Source: a bacterium
GTDB taxonomy: Bacteria > Vulcanimicrobiota > Vulcanimicrobiia > Vulcanimicrobiales > Vulcanimicrobiaceae
Length of the DNA stretch: 32,199 nt
Assembly (NCBI GenBank): GCA_021832345.1
Contig: JAKBKY010000011.1
Span: forward strand, 1 to 32,199
Reading direction: 5' to 3'
Position numbers and translations under genes: made by a program. Shown here one piece after another: positions 23,445 through 32,199 of the stretch (position 1 is its first letter; every line of letters starts with the position of its first letter). Below the pieces are notes generated by a model. The model did not search any database and was not told where the DNA came from. It saw only the letters and a program-made list of their open reading frames with translations.

Positions 23445-24985
23445 ACGACCTGCATGCACTCTGGTATCTCGAGCGCTGCCGGATCATCAATTCAACGCGC
23501 GGCATCATCTGCAAGCCGAGCCGCGCCGTACTCTGGATTCTGACGCTCGCCTGGCTGGTTGGTATGTTCGTTCTCCATCTGTTCGAGATGCGCGCGCACA
23601 GTTACCCTTTCCCTGCGCTCGCTGAACCGTATGCCTCGATTGCAGCGGGACTGTTCCTCGGATTTGCCGCAATCAACTTGTACGCAGCGCCATCCGTCGG
23701 CGATCCCGCCTTTGCAAATCCGGCGGACGCCTATTTCCTCGCACGCTCGGTGATCCCGGCTGCGCTGATTTCGTTTTGGCTCCAGTGCCGCAATTTTGTT
23801 TTGGTATTCGCACGAGCATTCGTGTTCGGTCTGCTCATGGCAGTCTACTACGCGCACGCACACATGCTTGGAGCTGCGCTTACACTCCTCTTGGCGCTTT
23901 CGTTTGTTTCCCTAGCACGGCGACCGGCGTATCTCGCTGCTCGCAGGTTCCCACGTACCATGCAGGCACTGCTGGCCGCCGCGGGTACGATTGGTGTGCT
24001 CGTTGCCGCCATTCCGGCGCTCGCTCTAGCGCTGCCGGCTCTTCAACCGACGAGCGCCACGATCGTACGTCTTGACTTGGGCGCGGTCGTGCTCCGGCTT
24101 TGGAACGGGGATCCGCTCGCACTCGGCGTGTTTGCGGCGCTTGTGTTTGCGATGATCGGGTTGAGCGCGCTCGGTACTGGAGAGTTGATCCCCGACCTCT
24201 ATGAACACGCGCAGAAGCAAACGTTGCGGTTGCGGCGTCTTCGCTTGGGAACGAAAAGTTGGAAGAGCCGGCCTGGCGTCGTGAACGCAAGTGGCTCCAC
24301 GTCGCTACGTGGCCCGGCAGTCGAGCTCTGGAAGCACGCCGCATCCATGCGTCGCAGTCGCGGCATGCAGCAACTGGCCGCGAGTGTTGCCGGTGGTGCA
24401 TTCTGCGGAGCTCTTTGCGGACTGATTGCTCTGCGTTCGCCTCAGGTCGCGATGACGGCCGGGGGCACCGTTCTGATCATTTGGACATTCGGGCTGGTCA
24501 TGGCTCGCGTCGGCCTCACGCGGGATTTGCGGCAGCCGCTGTGGTGGATGGGCGATGGCTCGCTAACCGCAAAACTTGCAATGGGCGCAGTGGGCAGTTC
24601 GTTGCTCGCCGTGGTGTTTCTGGCGAGCGCCACGTTGGTCGGCGCGATCATCACCCGCTCCGTGCCGGTTTTCGTCGTTGGACTCACGATCGCTGTTGTT
24701 GTTCCGCCTGCCGCTCGTGCTTTGGCGATCCTGGGATTCTCGCTTTTGCCGTCAGCCGTCGATCGGCGCGGCCCGGGCTACATCGTGAACGTCCTGTTCC
24801 TGTACGGCTCGTTGATTGTGCCGGCGATCACCGCCGGGGCTTTAACAGCCTTTGGTAGTTCAGTCCTGTTGTTGATTTTTGGCGTAGTCGTCAGTTACGG
24901 TGCTCAAGGTGTTCTGGCCCTGACGATCGCCGCCTCGCGCATCGACGAGCGCGGCGTCGAGTTCGCCAATGCGGGCGAAGGTTAA
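23441..24985 (+). CDS. ABC exporter permease-like integral membrane protein
   Basis: This 514-residue protein has about 10-12 hydrophobic segments, for example VLWILTLAWLVGMFVLHLF, AAGLFLGFAAINLYAAP, TIGVLVAAIPALALALPAL, VAGGAFCGALCGLIAL and LTIAVVVPPAARALAILGF. A basic cytoplasmic loop (KQTLRLRRLRLGTKSWKSRP) divides two halves. It resembles the long putative-ABC-exporter permeases that pair with a lone ATPase, and it overlaps the ATPase gene by 4 bp, so the two form one transporter. It ends with TTAA shared with the convergent VIT gene. Confidence 0.8.
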   Translation: MNDLHALWYLERCRIINSTRGIICKPSRAVLWILTLAWLVGMFVLHLFEMRAHSYPFPALAEPYASIAAGLFLGFAAINLYAAPSVGDPAFANPADAYFLARSVIPAALISFWLQCRNFVLVFARAFVFGLLMAVYYAHAHMLGAALTLLLALSFVSLARRPAYLAARRFPRTMQALLAAAGTIGVLVAAIPALALALPALQPTSATIVRLDLGAVVLRLWNGDPLALGVFAALVFAMIGLSALGTGELIPDLYEHAQKQTLRLRRLRLGTKSWKSRPGVVNASGSTSLRGPAVELWKHAASMRRSRGMQQLAASVAGGAFCGALCGLIALRSPQVAMTAGGTVLIIWTFGLVMARVGLTRDLRQPLWWMGDGSLTAKLAMGAVGSSLLAVVFLASATLVGAIITRSVPVFVVGLTIAVVVPPAARALAILGFSLLPSAVDRRGPGYIVNVLFLYGSLIVPAITAGALTAFGSSVLLLIFGVVVSYGAQGVLALTIAASRIDERGVEFANAGEG

Positions 24986-25686
24986 ACGGCTCTTCCGATC
25001 GCGGCGCCGATGAGTGCCGTGACGCCCATCGCGAATGCGCCCCAGAAGCTCACGCGCAGCGTGGCCTTCCAGATAGGGGCTCCTCCCGTTTTCGCGCCGA
25101 GCGCACCCAACAGTGCCAGAAACACAAGAGATCCGAGTGCAACGGCGGGTATGAGCCACTGGGATGGTGCCGTTAGAGCCGCAACGAGCGGTAGTGCGGC
25201 GCCGACGGAGAACGTCGCAGCCGAGGTTAGCGCCGCTTGGATAGGGCGTGCCGTCATCACTGCGGAGATACCAAGCTCGTCCCGGGCGTGGGCGCCAAGC
25301 GCATCCTTTGCCATGAGTTGATCGGCGACTTTAAACGCAAGGTCCGGCTCGACGCCGCGCTTGACATAAATCTGCGCTAACTCGTTACGCTCCGACACGG
25401 GCTCGCTTGTGAGTTCCTCTTGCTCTCGCGCGAGGTCGGCTTGTTCTGTGTCCGCTTGTGAACTGACGGAGACATACTCCCCGGCTGCCATGGACATGGC
25501 GCCGGCGACGAGCCCGGCGATGCCTGCGAGGAGGATATCGGCGCGTACGACAGAGGCTGCGGCTACTCCGATGATCAGGCTTGCTGTGGAGACGATGCCG
25601 TCATTGGCGCCGAGCACGGCTGCTCGCAGCCAGCCGATGCGGGAGACAAGATGCGTTTCCGGATGAGGGGTGCGCGAACGTCTCAC
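24982..25686 (-). CDS. VIT1/CCC1-family iron/manganese transporter
   Basis: This is 234 residues from GTG 25686, chosen because PHPETHLVSRIGWLRAAVLG is the usual VIT N-terminus; TTG 25746 would add 20 unlikely residues. The first helix, AAVLGANDGIVSTASLIIGV, and the second, GLVAGAMSMAAGEYVSVSSQ, carry the metal-pathway residues of the family. An acidic cytoplasmic stretch (ADLAREQEELTSEPVSERNE), three more membrane segments and a C-terminal helix follow. Family members move Fe2+/Mn2+ out of the cytosol. The gene shares TTAA with the end of the ABC permease and lies 13 bp after the DUF5069 gene on the same strand. Confidence 0.9.
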   Translation of the reverse strand: MRRSRTPHPETHLVSRIGWLRAAVLGANDGIVSTASLIIGVAAASVVRADILLAGIAGLVAGAMSMAAGEYVSVSSQADTEQADLAREQEELTSEPVSERNELAQIYVKRGVEPDLAFKVADQLMAKDALGAHARDELGISAVMTARPIQAALTSAATFSVGAALPLVAALTAPSQWLIPAVALGSLVFLALLGALGAKTGGAPIWKATLRVSFWGAFAMGVTALIGAAIGRAV

Positions 25687-25699
25687 GGGCCGGCAGTCG

Positions 25700-26140
25700 T
25701 CAGCGTTGCGCAAACATGCGGCGATCGTCGGCGTCAACGATATCAACGATCGTGCGGAGCTCTGGATTAGCGCTCAGTGTTTCTGCGTAAGCAGAGCGCA
25801 CATAATCAGGGTCCTCTGCATGCTGCGGCGTAATCTTGCATAGCGTCGCATTGATGGAAGGATACAGCGAGGTGTCGACATGCTCGCGCAGCCACGCTGC
25901 AACGTCATCGTCGTCGCGCGCTCGGAGTATCACATCGCGCAGTTGGGCTTCGTGAATCCCCAAGCGTTCGAGGAGAAAACCGGAGATGCCCTTGATCTTG
26001 CCGTTGATGAAGTAGCACCCGGTCCAGCCACCGGGCAGCGACGCCCGTAGTTTATCAATCGTACGCGGCATGAGCATCAGGCCGTCGAGCTTGTCGTAGC
26101 AGTTCCTGGGCGATCGCTGGCGCAGGTCGAGCGGTGTCAT
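25700..26140 (-). CDS. DUF5069 domain protein
   Basis: This is 146 residues from ATG 26140. The pattern DLRQRSPRNCYDKLDGLMLM followed by PRTIDKLRASLPGG (residues 5-38), then GISGFLLERLGI and DDVAAWLREHVD, matches the DUF5069 family, small soluble proteins of unknown function with an R-SPR...G....R-IDK-RA core. A longer open frame up to 26413 is non-homologous, Arg/Pro-rich and not needed. It lies upstream of the VIT transporter and may be co-transcribed with it. Confidence 0.8.
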   Translation of the reverse strand: MTPLDLRQRSPRNCYDKLDGLMLMPRTIDKLRASLPGGWTGCYFINGKIKGISGFLLERLGIHEAQLRDVILRARDDDDVAAWLREHVDTSLYPSINATLCKITPQHAEDPDYVRSAYAETLSANPELRTIVDIVDADDRRMFAQR

Positions 26141-26221
26141 GGTAGTAGCCGTTCGGTGGAGCCTTTGCCGTCCCTGGAGACGCGTGGCGCATAAGCCCGG
26201 CAAGGGGTCCAAGGCGTCTGC

Positions 26222-26249
26222 CTCAGGGTATCGCGTTCGCGATACTGAG
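26222..26249. repeat. inverted repeat (hairpin or operator)
   Basis: GTATCGCG-TT-CGCGATAC (26228-26245) is a perfect 8-bp dyad, flanked by CTCA (26222-26225) and TGAG (26246-26249). A 12-bp stem with a two-base GG bulge is possible. It lies 82-109 bp upstream of the DUF5069 start, in the gap before the broken regulator. It could be an operator or a strong RNA hairpin. Confidence 0.35.
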
Positions 26250-26360
26250 CTTGCACGGTGTTGCAGCCACGGTTCTACCGTCGGGGAGCATAACGGCCGC
26301 AGCAGAGTTTTACGATGAGGAGATAGGCGGAACGGCTCGTTTATAGTACATACTAGACGC

Positions 26361-26546
26361 GTGAGCCTGCGACTTTTTGGGACGCCGGTCCGGACATGAA
26401 TCCTGCTGACCATCGCGCTTCCGGAAAGCTCCTACCCCCGAGAGATCGCTCGGGTGACTGGGGCTCCGCTCATGAGCGTTCAGCGCATCGTCAACGATTA
26501 TGAGCGTCAAGGCGTTCTCGCTTCGCGGCGCGTCGAGGTGCTATGA
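26361..26546 (+). pseudogene. winged-helix regulator remnant with an in-frame TGA
   Basis: From GTG 26361 the frame reads SLRLFGTPVRT, then TGA (26397-26399), then ILLTIALPESSYPREIARVT followed by GAPLMSVQRIVNDYERQGVL and ASRRVEVL before TGA 26544-26546. Read through the stop, it is a typical small winged-helix (ArsR/MarR-like) DNA-binding domain: LFGTPVRT-R-ILL...YPREIARV-GAP---VQR-V---E-QGVL-SRRV. The stop lies where relatives have arginine, which a CGA to TGA change would explain. The end also lacks the wing and C-terminal part. TAGTA-CA-TACTA (26344-26355) precedes the GTG. It is inactive as it stands. Confidence 0.6.
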
Positions 26547-26618
26547 ACGGGTGTGTTTTCTGGCCACGGGTGGACCTTTCTCCGCCAAGTGGAAAGTATC
26601 CACGGAACTGGGCCAGCT

Positions 26619-27548
26619 TCATCTCTCGTTCGTTCGGTCGCGAGGGTGGGCATCCTCGTAGCCCCGGCGCATATGCTCGAGGGAGATGTTCGTGTAGATC
26701 TGGGTCGTTGAAAGACTCTCGTGGCCGAGCAGTTCCTTGATCGTCATTAGGTCGGCGCCGTTCTCAAGCAGATGAGTCGCAAATGAATGGCGCATGACAT
26801 GCGGCGTTACGTGTTTGGCCAACCCCGAGAGCTGGGCGAACTCGGTAAAGATCACCCAGGCCTGTCGATGTGAGAGTCGAGCGCGTCGCTTGGAGAGAAA
26901 CAGCGCTTCGTCCGCGCTACGCTGCCGAACGCCTAAGTAGGCACGAATCGCCTCGGCCGCCGCTCGGTTGATGAAAACCGTCCGTTGCTTGTTGCCCTTT
27001 CCGATCACGCGCATCACCCGGCGCTCGATATCTACGTCGCTCAGGTTGAGCGCAACCAACTCTGCTCGACGGATGCCGCTGGCGTAGAGGACCTCCATGA
27101 TCGCGATGTCGCGCAATCGCTGGACCGGCGTCTTGCCCGCGACGCGGGTGCGCAGCAACGTTGCCACCTCGACTTCAGACATCACCTGAGGCAGCCGTTT
27201 TGCCGCTTTCGGCGGAGGAACGTCGAGCGCCGGATTGTCGGCTCGCCGTCCCTCACGCTTTTGGAGAGAAAAGTACCCGCGCAAGGCCGCCAGTTTGCGA
27301 CGAACCGAGACCGGCGAGTACTTGCGCGGACCCATCAGTTCCATGACGAAGCGGCGCACGTCCGATGCGCTAGCCTCGGCCAGCTTGAAAAAACGACTCG
27401 TCTTGGGATGCCCCGGCTCTAGAAACGCACCGAAGATCTCGACATCGCGCGCGTACTCCTGCGCAGTGCGGGCGGCCTGGCCGCGCTCCAGGCGCAGGTA
27501 TGCCGCAAACTCTGCGATCGTGGCATCGGCCGGGACATACGAACTCAC
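26619..27548 (-). CDS. tyrosine recombinase XerC/XerD-type
   Basis: This is a 309-residue integrase-family protein of typical Xer length. The N-terminal SAM-like core-binding domain (about 1-105) contains FAAYLRLERGQAARTAQEYARD in its usual place. The catalytic domain has R160 in SGIRRAEL, K184 in GKGNKQR, H250 and R253 in HVMRHSFATHLL, H276 in LLGHESLSTTQIY, and the nucleophile Y285. All active residues are present. XerC/D resolve chromosome dimers at dif, but phage and integron relatives look similar; the lack of nearby integrative features favours a housekeeping role. It is divergent from the ArsB-type gene across 154 bp. Confidence 0.9.
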   Translation of the reverse strand: MSSYVPADATIAEFAAYLRLERGQAARTAQEYARDVEIFGAFLEPGHPKTSRFFKLAEASASDVRRFVMELMGPRKYSPVSVRRKLAALRGYFSLQKREGRRADNPALDVPPPKAAKRLPQVMSEVEVATLLRTRVAGKTPVQRLRDIAIMEVLYASGIRRAELVALNLSDVDIERRVMRVIGKGNKQRTVFINRAAAEAIRAYLGVRQRSADEALFLSKRRARLSHRQAWVIFTEFAQLSGLAKHVTPHVMRHSFATHLLENGADLMTIKELLGHESLSTTQIYTNISLEHMRRGYEDAHPRDRTNER

Positions 27549-27702
27549 CGGTGCGTCTCCACGGCCTCTTCCCTCACAGGTTCCTCACCGCACCAAATCA
27601 TTGTTTGTGGATATTAGCCCGGCTGTGCAGAACTCCTTCGCGGTGCTGCGCCCGTGGCCGAAAGCAGGGTTGGCGCCCTCTCTCGGGTACCGTGCGCGAT
27701 GG

Positions 27703-28944
27703 ATGATGACGACGATCTTGGCGCCGACGATTGCAGTAGGGACGATCGCCGGCATGTTGGCGCGCCCTTGGCGGTTGCCCGAGTGGGTCTGGGCCTTGGG
27801 GGGCGCGGCGGCGATGGTTCTCGTCGGGGCGGTGCCGCTGGACGGAGCCTGGATTGCCGTGGGACAGGGCAACGAGGTCTATGCGTTTCTGGCGGGCATC
27901 ATGGTGCTCTCGGAGATCGCTCGCCAGCAGGGGGTCTTTGCCTGGCTCGTCGAGGGAGCGCTGCGTGCGGCGAACGGGTCGAGGAGTCGTCTCTTCAGCA
28001 TCGTCTTCGGCGTAGGCGTGGGCGTCACCGCAGTGCTCTCCAACGACACGACGGCGGTGGTCTTGACCCCGGCCGTCTTGACGGCGCTGGCTCGTACGGA
28101 CGCAGATCCTTTGCCGTACCTCTTTGCGTGCGCCTTCGTAGCCGGGGCTGCCTCGTTCGTGCTGCCGATCTCCAACCCGGCGAATCTGGTGGTCTTCGAC
28201 GGGCGATTGCCGACGTTGCTCTCCTGGGTCGCGTTCTTCGCCGCCTCGGCAGCGGTCAGCATCGTTTTGACCTACATCCTCCTACGCGTGGCGTTGCGTG
28301 CTGGGCTTCAGGGTGGCTACACGCTCACAGGGGAGCCGGCGAAGCTGAATCGTACGGGGCGGGTGGCCTTGATCGCCGTGAGCGTGGCCGCTGCGCTCCT
28401 GGTGCTGGCCAACGCCCTCGGCATCCCCATCGGGATCGTTGCGGCCGGCGCCGGGGCCTTAGCCTTGGCGGTGGTGACGGCGGTCGATCGACACACGCCG
28501 CGCTACGTAGCGCACCATGCCTCCTGGGGGATGATTCCGCTGGTGGCAGGGCTCTTTGTGGTGGTCGCCGGCCTGAATGCGGCGGGCGCGCTGTTATGGG
28601 CTGAGCGCTTCTTCTCGTTCGCTGCGAGCCTGACGCCGTCGGCGGGTCATGTCGTTGTCACCGTCGCCGTGGCGCTGGCCTGCAACCTCGTCAATAATCT
28701 GCCGATCGCCCTCTTTGCGGGCTCGGCGATCCGCAGTGTGGCCGTCGCGCCGACGCTGGTCCACGCCACGCTCGTTGCGGTGGATCTCGGGCCAAACCTT
28801 TCGGTGATGGGATCCCTAGCCACGATTCTGTGGCTGACGGCGCTGCGTCGCGAAGGCATCCGAGTGACGCCGTGGCAGTTTTTCCGGCTGGGAGCCGTGG
28901 TAACGCTGCCCGTTCTTCTTCTTGCGGTCCTGACCGTCCGATGA
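27703..28944 (+). CDS. ArsB/NhaD (IT superfamily) ion transporter
   Basis: This protein is 413 residues from ATG 27703 (ATG 27706 is equally possible), with about ten membrane segments. Family marks are GNEVYAFLAGIMVLSEIA, then FGVGVGVTAVLSNDTTAVVL with the conserved N-D-T/G helix break, FVLPISNPANLVVFDG, and in the second half ACNLVNNLPIALFAG. These paired N-D-T and N-N-P motifs are typical of ArsB arsenite permeases and relatives. No arsR, arsC or arsA lies nearby, so arsenite export is only a possibility; Na+/H+ exchange or anion transport are alternatives. A longer upstream reading frame to 27235 is antisense to the recombinase. Confidence 0.85.
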   Translation: MMTTILAPTIAVGTIAGMLARPWRLPEWVWALGGAAAMVLVGAVPLDGAWIAVGQGNEVYAFLAGIMVLSEIARQQGVFAWLVEGALRAANGSRSRLFSIVFGVGVGVTAVLSNDTTAVVLTPAVLTALARTDADPLPYLFACAFVAGAASFVLPISNPANLVVFDGRLPTLLSWVAFFAASAAVSIVLTYILLRVALRAGLQGGYTLTGEPAKLNRTGRVALIAVSVAAALLVLANALGIPIGIVAAGAGALALAVVTAVDRHTPRYVAHHASWGMIPLVAGLFVVVAGLNAAGALLWAERFFSFAASLTPSAGHVVVTVAVALACNLVNNLPIALFAGSAIRSVAVAPTLVHATLVAVDLGPNLSVMGSLATILWLTALRREGIRVTPWQFFRLGAVVTLPVLLLAVLTVR

Positions 28945-29111
28945 CGACCATCGGAATGGTCGCCCAGATGCAACTGCTGGAATTCACCGTGCCCTAGCGG
29001 CGGCGTTACAAGCGGCACGAGCCTCGCGGATCGCCCTGCGGTCGCTTTCTGCCGTCCGGTTGGCGGCAAGTATCTCTTCGCGGCACTGTTTGATAGAGTA
29101 GGAGCGCGGGC

Positions 29112-29534
29112 TTAGACATAACTGACGTTGACCCAGAAGCCGCCGTCTTCGGCGCGTGTCAATATAGAGTATACCGCTTCGAGTTCCGCATCGATGCCCA
29201 TGATCTCGCGCGCGCTGAGGGCACATTCCGCAGCGTTGTGCCAGAGGATGCGCTGGGCCCGTTCGAACGCCAAACGCAGGCGTTCGGGGGTGGTCTCAAG
29301 GACGATCCAATCGATCTCATTCTGCGGCGGTACGATCCGCCAGCCAAAGCCGGCGGGCCGGGCCTCTTCATCCGGGTCGAACGCGTGGGGAATCGCTCCC
29401 AGCACGTCAATCGTCGCAGCATCGTCGGCGCTGAGCGGCACGCCGAGGTCCTCCAGCCGCAGAATATAGTGGAAAAACGCCGCATTGCCGACGCTGTAAG
29501 CACCCGCCGGCGACGCGACGTTAACGTGGATCAT
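29112..29534 (-). CDS. hypothetical protein coupled to malate dehydrogenase
   Basis: This 140-residue soluble protein has no recognised family. The start, ATG 29534, directly touches the mdh stop (TAG 29537-29535), so it is almost certainly translated with mdh. It has an acidic composition and two amphipathic segments: TPERLRLAFERAQRILWHNA and the SAREIMGIDAELEAVYSIL helix. It begins and ends in beta-like strands (MIHVNVASP, GFWVNVSYV). No catalytic motif, signal peptide or membrane helix is seen. The 167 bp between its end and the ArsB-type gene contain no supported gene. Confidence 0.75.
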   Translation of the reverse strand: MIHVNVASPAGAYSVGNAAFFHYILRLEDLGVPLSADDAATIDVLGAIPHAFDPDEEARPAGFGWRIVPPQNEIDWIVLETTPERLRLAFERAQRILWHNAAECALSAREIMGIDAELEAVYSILTRAEDGGFWVNVSYV

Positions 29535-30548
<1,014 letters not shown>

Positions 30549-30619
30549 CTAAAGGAAACGTGAGGAATCTGTCAAAAGTCGTTGCGCCGGAAATGGACTG
30601 CGCCCAAGCTCAGCATGTT

Positions 30620-31783
30620 ATGAATGAAGCACCCACTGCTCCCCAACCCTTGAGCCAGACCGGCCTTCGCGGCGCGGTCGTCGGCGACACGCGGCTCTCC
30701 TCCATCAACGGTGAAAAAGGCGAACTCATCTACCGGGGGATAAACATCCACGACCTGGCGAGCTCTTCGACGTTCGAAGAGGTTGCGTACCTGCTGTGGT
30801 TCGGCACCCTTCCCACCAAGACGCACCTCGACGAGTTTCGTGCGAACCTCAACCGGCATCGTGCACTGCCGTCGGGACTCCTGGCGATCCTGCGGGATCT
30901 TCCCAAGAACGGGACGCCCATGGATGCGCTTCGCACTGCCGTCTCCGCGCTGGGGCTCTTCGATTCCAGCGTCAACGACATGTCGCGGGATGCGCAGTTC
31001 GAAAAAGCCCTGAAGCTCACCGCTCTGGTTGGGACCATCCTGGCCGCCTACCACCGCATCTCCAAGGGGCTCGAACCGGTTACGCCCGATCCGGCGCTCG
31101 ATACCGCCGCAAACTTCCTGTACATGTTCACGGGCACGGTGCCCGATGCAAAGGCGGTTCGCGTTCTCGACGCTTCGCTGATTCTGCACGCCGATCACGG
31201 GATGAACGCCTCGACTTTCGCTGCAATCGTGACCGCCGCCACGCTTTCGGACATGTATGCAGCGGTAACCTCAGCAATAGGGGCGCTCAAAGGCCCGCTG
31301 CACGGCGGCGCCAACGAAGGCGTCATCCACAACTTGCTTGAGATCGGCGATATCAACAACGTGAACGCCTGGGTCGAAAAGAAGTTCGCTGCTCGCGAAA
31401 AGATCATGGGCTTCGGCCATGCCGTGTACAAAGCGTACGATCCACGAGCTACCGAACTCAAGCGCATCGCAAAGGAGGTCGGCGCGTCTGCCGGCACGAC
31501 CAAGTGGGTAGAGATGACCGAGCGCATGGAGCAAGCGGTGTGGGACTCCAAGCAGCTCTATCCAAACGTCGATCTCTACTCCGCGTCGGTGTACTACACT
31601 CTCGGCATTCCGACCCCGTACTTCACTCCGGTATTCGCGATCAGCCGTGTTGCCGGCTGGTGCGCGCACTGCATCGAGCAGTACGCGGACAACAAGCTGC
31701 TTCGCCCCCGGGCAAACTACGTGGGCGCACGCGGCGTGACGTACGTACCGGTCGCGGAGCGCAGCGCAGACATCGTGCTGTAA
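30620..31783 (+). CDS. gltA: citrate synthase
   Basis: This is 387 residues from ATG 30620. The in-frame ATG 30593 would add nine residues, and neither start has a strong Shine-Dalgarno. Catalytic elements are complete: H193 in ADHGMNAS, H228 in GPLHGGANEGV, H267 in GFGHAVYKAYDPR and D318 in YPNVDLYS. The length and the GELIYRGINIHDLA start fit the shorter Gram-positive/archaeal-type citrate or 2-methylcitrate synthases, rather than the longer NADH-regulated E. coli type. It condenses oxaloacetate with acetyl-CoA. Divergence from mdh supports the TCA role over 2-methylcitrate. Confidence 0.93.
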   Translation: MNEAPTAPQPLSQTGLRGAVVGDTRLSSINGEKGELIYRGINIHDLASSSTFEEVAYLLWFGTLPTKTHLDEFRANLNRHRALPSGLLAILRDLPKNGTPMDALRTAVSALGLFDSSVNDMSRDAQFEKALKLTALVGTILAAYHRISKGLEPVTPDPALDTAANFLYMFTGTVPDAKAVRVLDASLILHADHGMNASTFAAIVTAATLSDMYAAVTSAIGALKGPLHGGANEGVIHNLLEIGDINNVNAWVEKKFAAREKIMGFGHAVYKAYDPRATELKRIAKEVGASAGTTKWVEMTERMEQAVWDSKQLYPNVDLYSASVYYTLGIPTPYFTPVFAISRVAGWCAHCIEQYADNKLLRPRANYVGARGVTYVPVAERSADIVL

Positions 31784-31795
31784 CCTCCCACGCGT

Positions 31796-31841
31796 TGCCG
31801 TAGCGTCGTGCTTTGATTCCGCGAGCCGCGACGCTACGGCA
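31796..31841 (+). terminator. long hairpin after citrate synthase, terminator-like
   Basis: TGCCGTAGCGTCG (31796-31808) and CGACGCTACGGCA (31829-31841) are perfect 13-bp inverted arms around a 20-nt loop, starting 13 nt after the gltA stop. There is no T-run after it, so it is not a classical intrinsic terminator. It may still end or stabilise the gltA transcript. Confidence 0.45.
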
Positions 31842-31958
31842 CGTCGCCGCTCGCGGTAGAGCGGATTCGCAGCCGCACGGCGAACGCAGGAGCACCATGA
31901 TCGAGGGTCATGAACTGCCGGCAGGAGTACGGGCGATTATAGGCGAACATGCGTTCGT

Positions 31959-32199
31959 ATGAAGCTGGCCGCCTGGGCAAAGCGCCAAGGAATCGCCTAT
32001 TGCACCGCCTGGCGTTGGGTCCGACACGACCGGATGCCGGTGCCCTGGAGGCGCACGCCGAGCGGCACGATTCTGGTCGATCAGCCTGTAGCCTCTCCGT
32101 CACCGTGCGGACCCGTAGCCTTGTATGCGGTTGACCGACTACGCGACGCGCAACGGCATGAGTGTCATCAAGAGCGTGGCGGAAATCGGGTCGGGACTG
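31959..32199 (+). pseudogene. tnpA: IS607-family transposase TnpA (serine recombinase), 5' part, internally deleted
   Basis: From ATG 31959 the frame encodes the MerR-like DNA-binding start of IS607 TnpA: KLAAWAKRQGIAYCTAWRWV (2-21), RMPVPWRRTPSGTILV (25-40), a linker, then VALYA (53-57). Relatives continue with an RVSS-DQ segment holding the catalytic serine. Here, directly after VALYA, the family sequence resumes in the +1 frame at 32128 as RLTDYATRNGMSVIKSVAEI followed by GSGL, to the window edge. About 15-20 codons, including the catalytic serine, are missing and the frame is shifted, so the enzyme is inactive unless this is an assembly error. A tnpB partner, if any, would lie beyond the window. 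Confidence 0.7.

Noticed and set aside
26361-26546. TGA recoded as a sense codon in this organism
   Set aside because: Many intact genes here (argC, argF, argG, argH, argJ, mazF and others) end in TGA at the expected length, so TGA is a normal stop and the regulator is simply broken.
28984-29111. Minus-strand frame with QCREEILAANRTAESDRRAI
   Set aside because: It reads somewhat like a helical protein end but has no start codon in the non-overlapping part and no known family.

Overview
The window is a GC-rich bacterial chromosomal segment made of housekeeping operons separated by small accessory patches. No rRNA, tRNA or CRISPR array was recognised. The organism is not identified by any marker. 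A full arginine pathway, an LDH-like malate dehydrogenase with a divergent citrate synthase, several lineage-specific secreted beta-propeller and all-beta proteins, and hints of leaderless genes would fit an uncultured phylum such as Eremiobacterota (WPS-2). That placement is a weak inference from protein style only.

Layout. 1-500: the C-terminal end of a short-chain dehydrogenase (+) abuts the N-terminal end of a DUF2339 membrane protein (-), so at least one gene is cut at about position 118. 648-4182: a uridine-kinase-like P-loop protein, a mazEF toxin-antitoxin pair and a nuclease-like/DUF2075 helicase fusion, together a small defence-like island. 4616-11946: secreted or lipid-anchored proteins (a Met/Gly/His-rich protein, two beta-propeller proteins, two all-beta proteins of unknown role) interrupted by a HicAB-type module. 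12126-20390: the arginine cluster. argF-argR-argG-argH-argC-argJ-argD run on the minus strand with every junction overlapping, and argB is divergent. Their shared start region is a 33-bp ArgR-box-like palindrome that contains the start codons. With ArgJ recycling the acetyl group, these genes convert glutamate to arginine. No argA and no carbamoyl-phosphate synthase are present.

20461-26546: a vapC remnant, a SIMPL-like lipoprotein, a frameshifted membrane-anchored gene, an ABC exporter pair, a VIT-family transporter, a DUF5069 protein and a nonsense-broken HTH regulator. 26619-31783: a XerC/D recombinase divergent from an ArsB/NhaD-type transporter, then mdh (with a coupled unknown gene) divergent from citrate synthase. 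31959 to the end: the 5' part of an IS607-family tnpA whose catalytic-serine segment is missing.

Recurrent themes: three toxin-antitoxin traces (mazEF, hicBA, vapC remnant); start codons 6-8 nt downstream of -10-like elements at mazE, argB and argF, suggesting leaderless mRNAs; and several decayed genes (DUF2339, vapC, HTH regulator, IS607 tnpA, the 21584 gene) at the borders between conserved operons.
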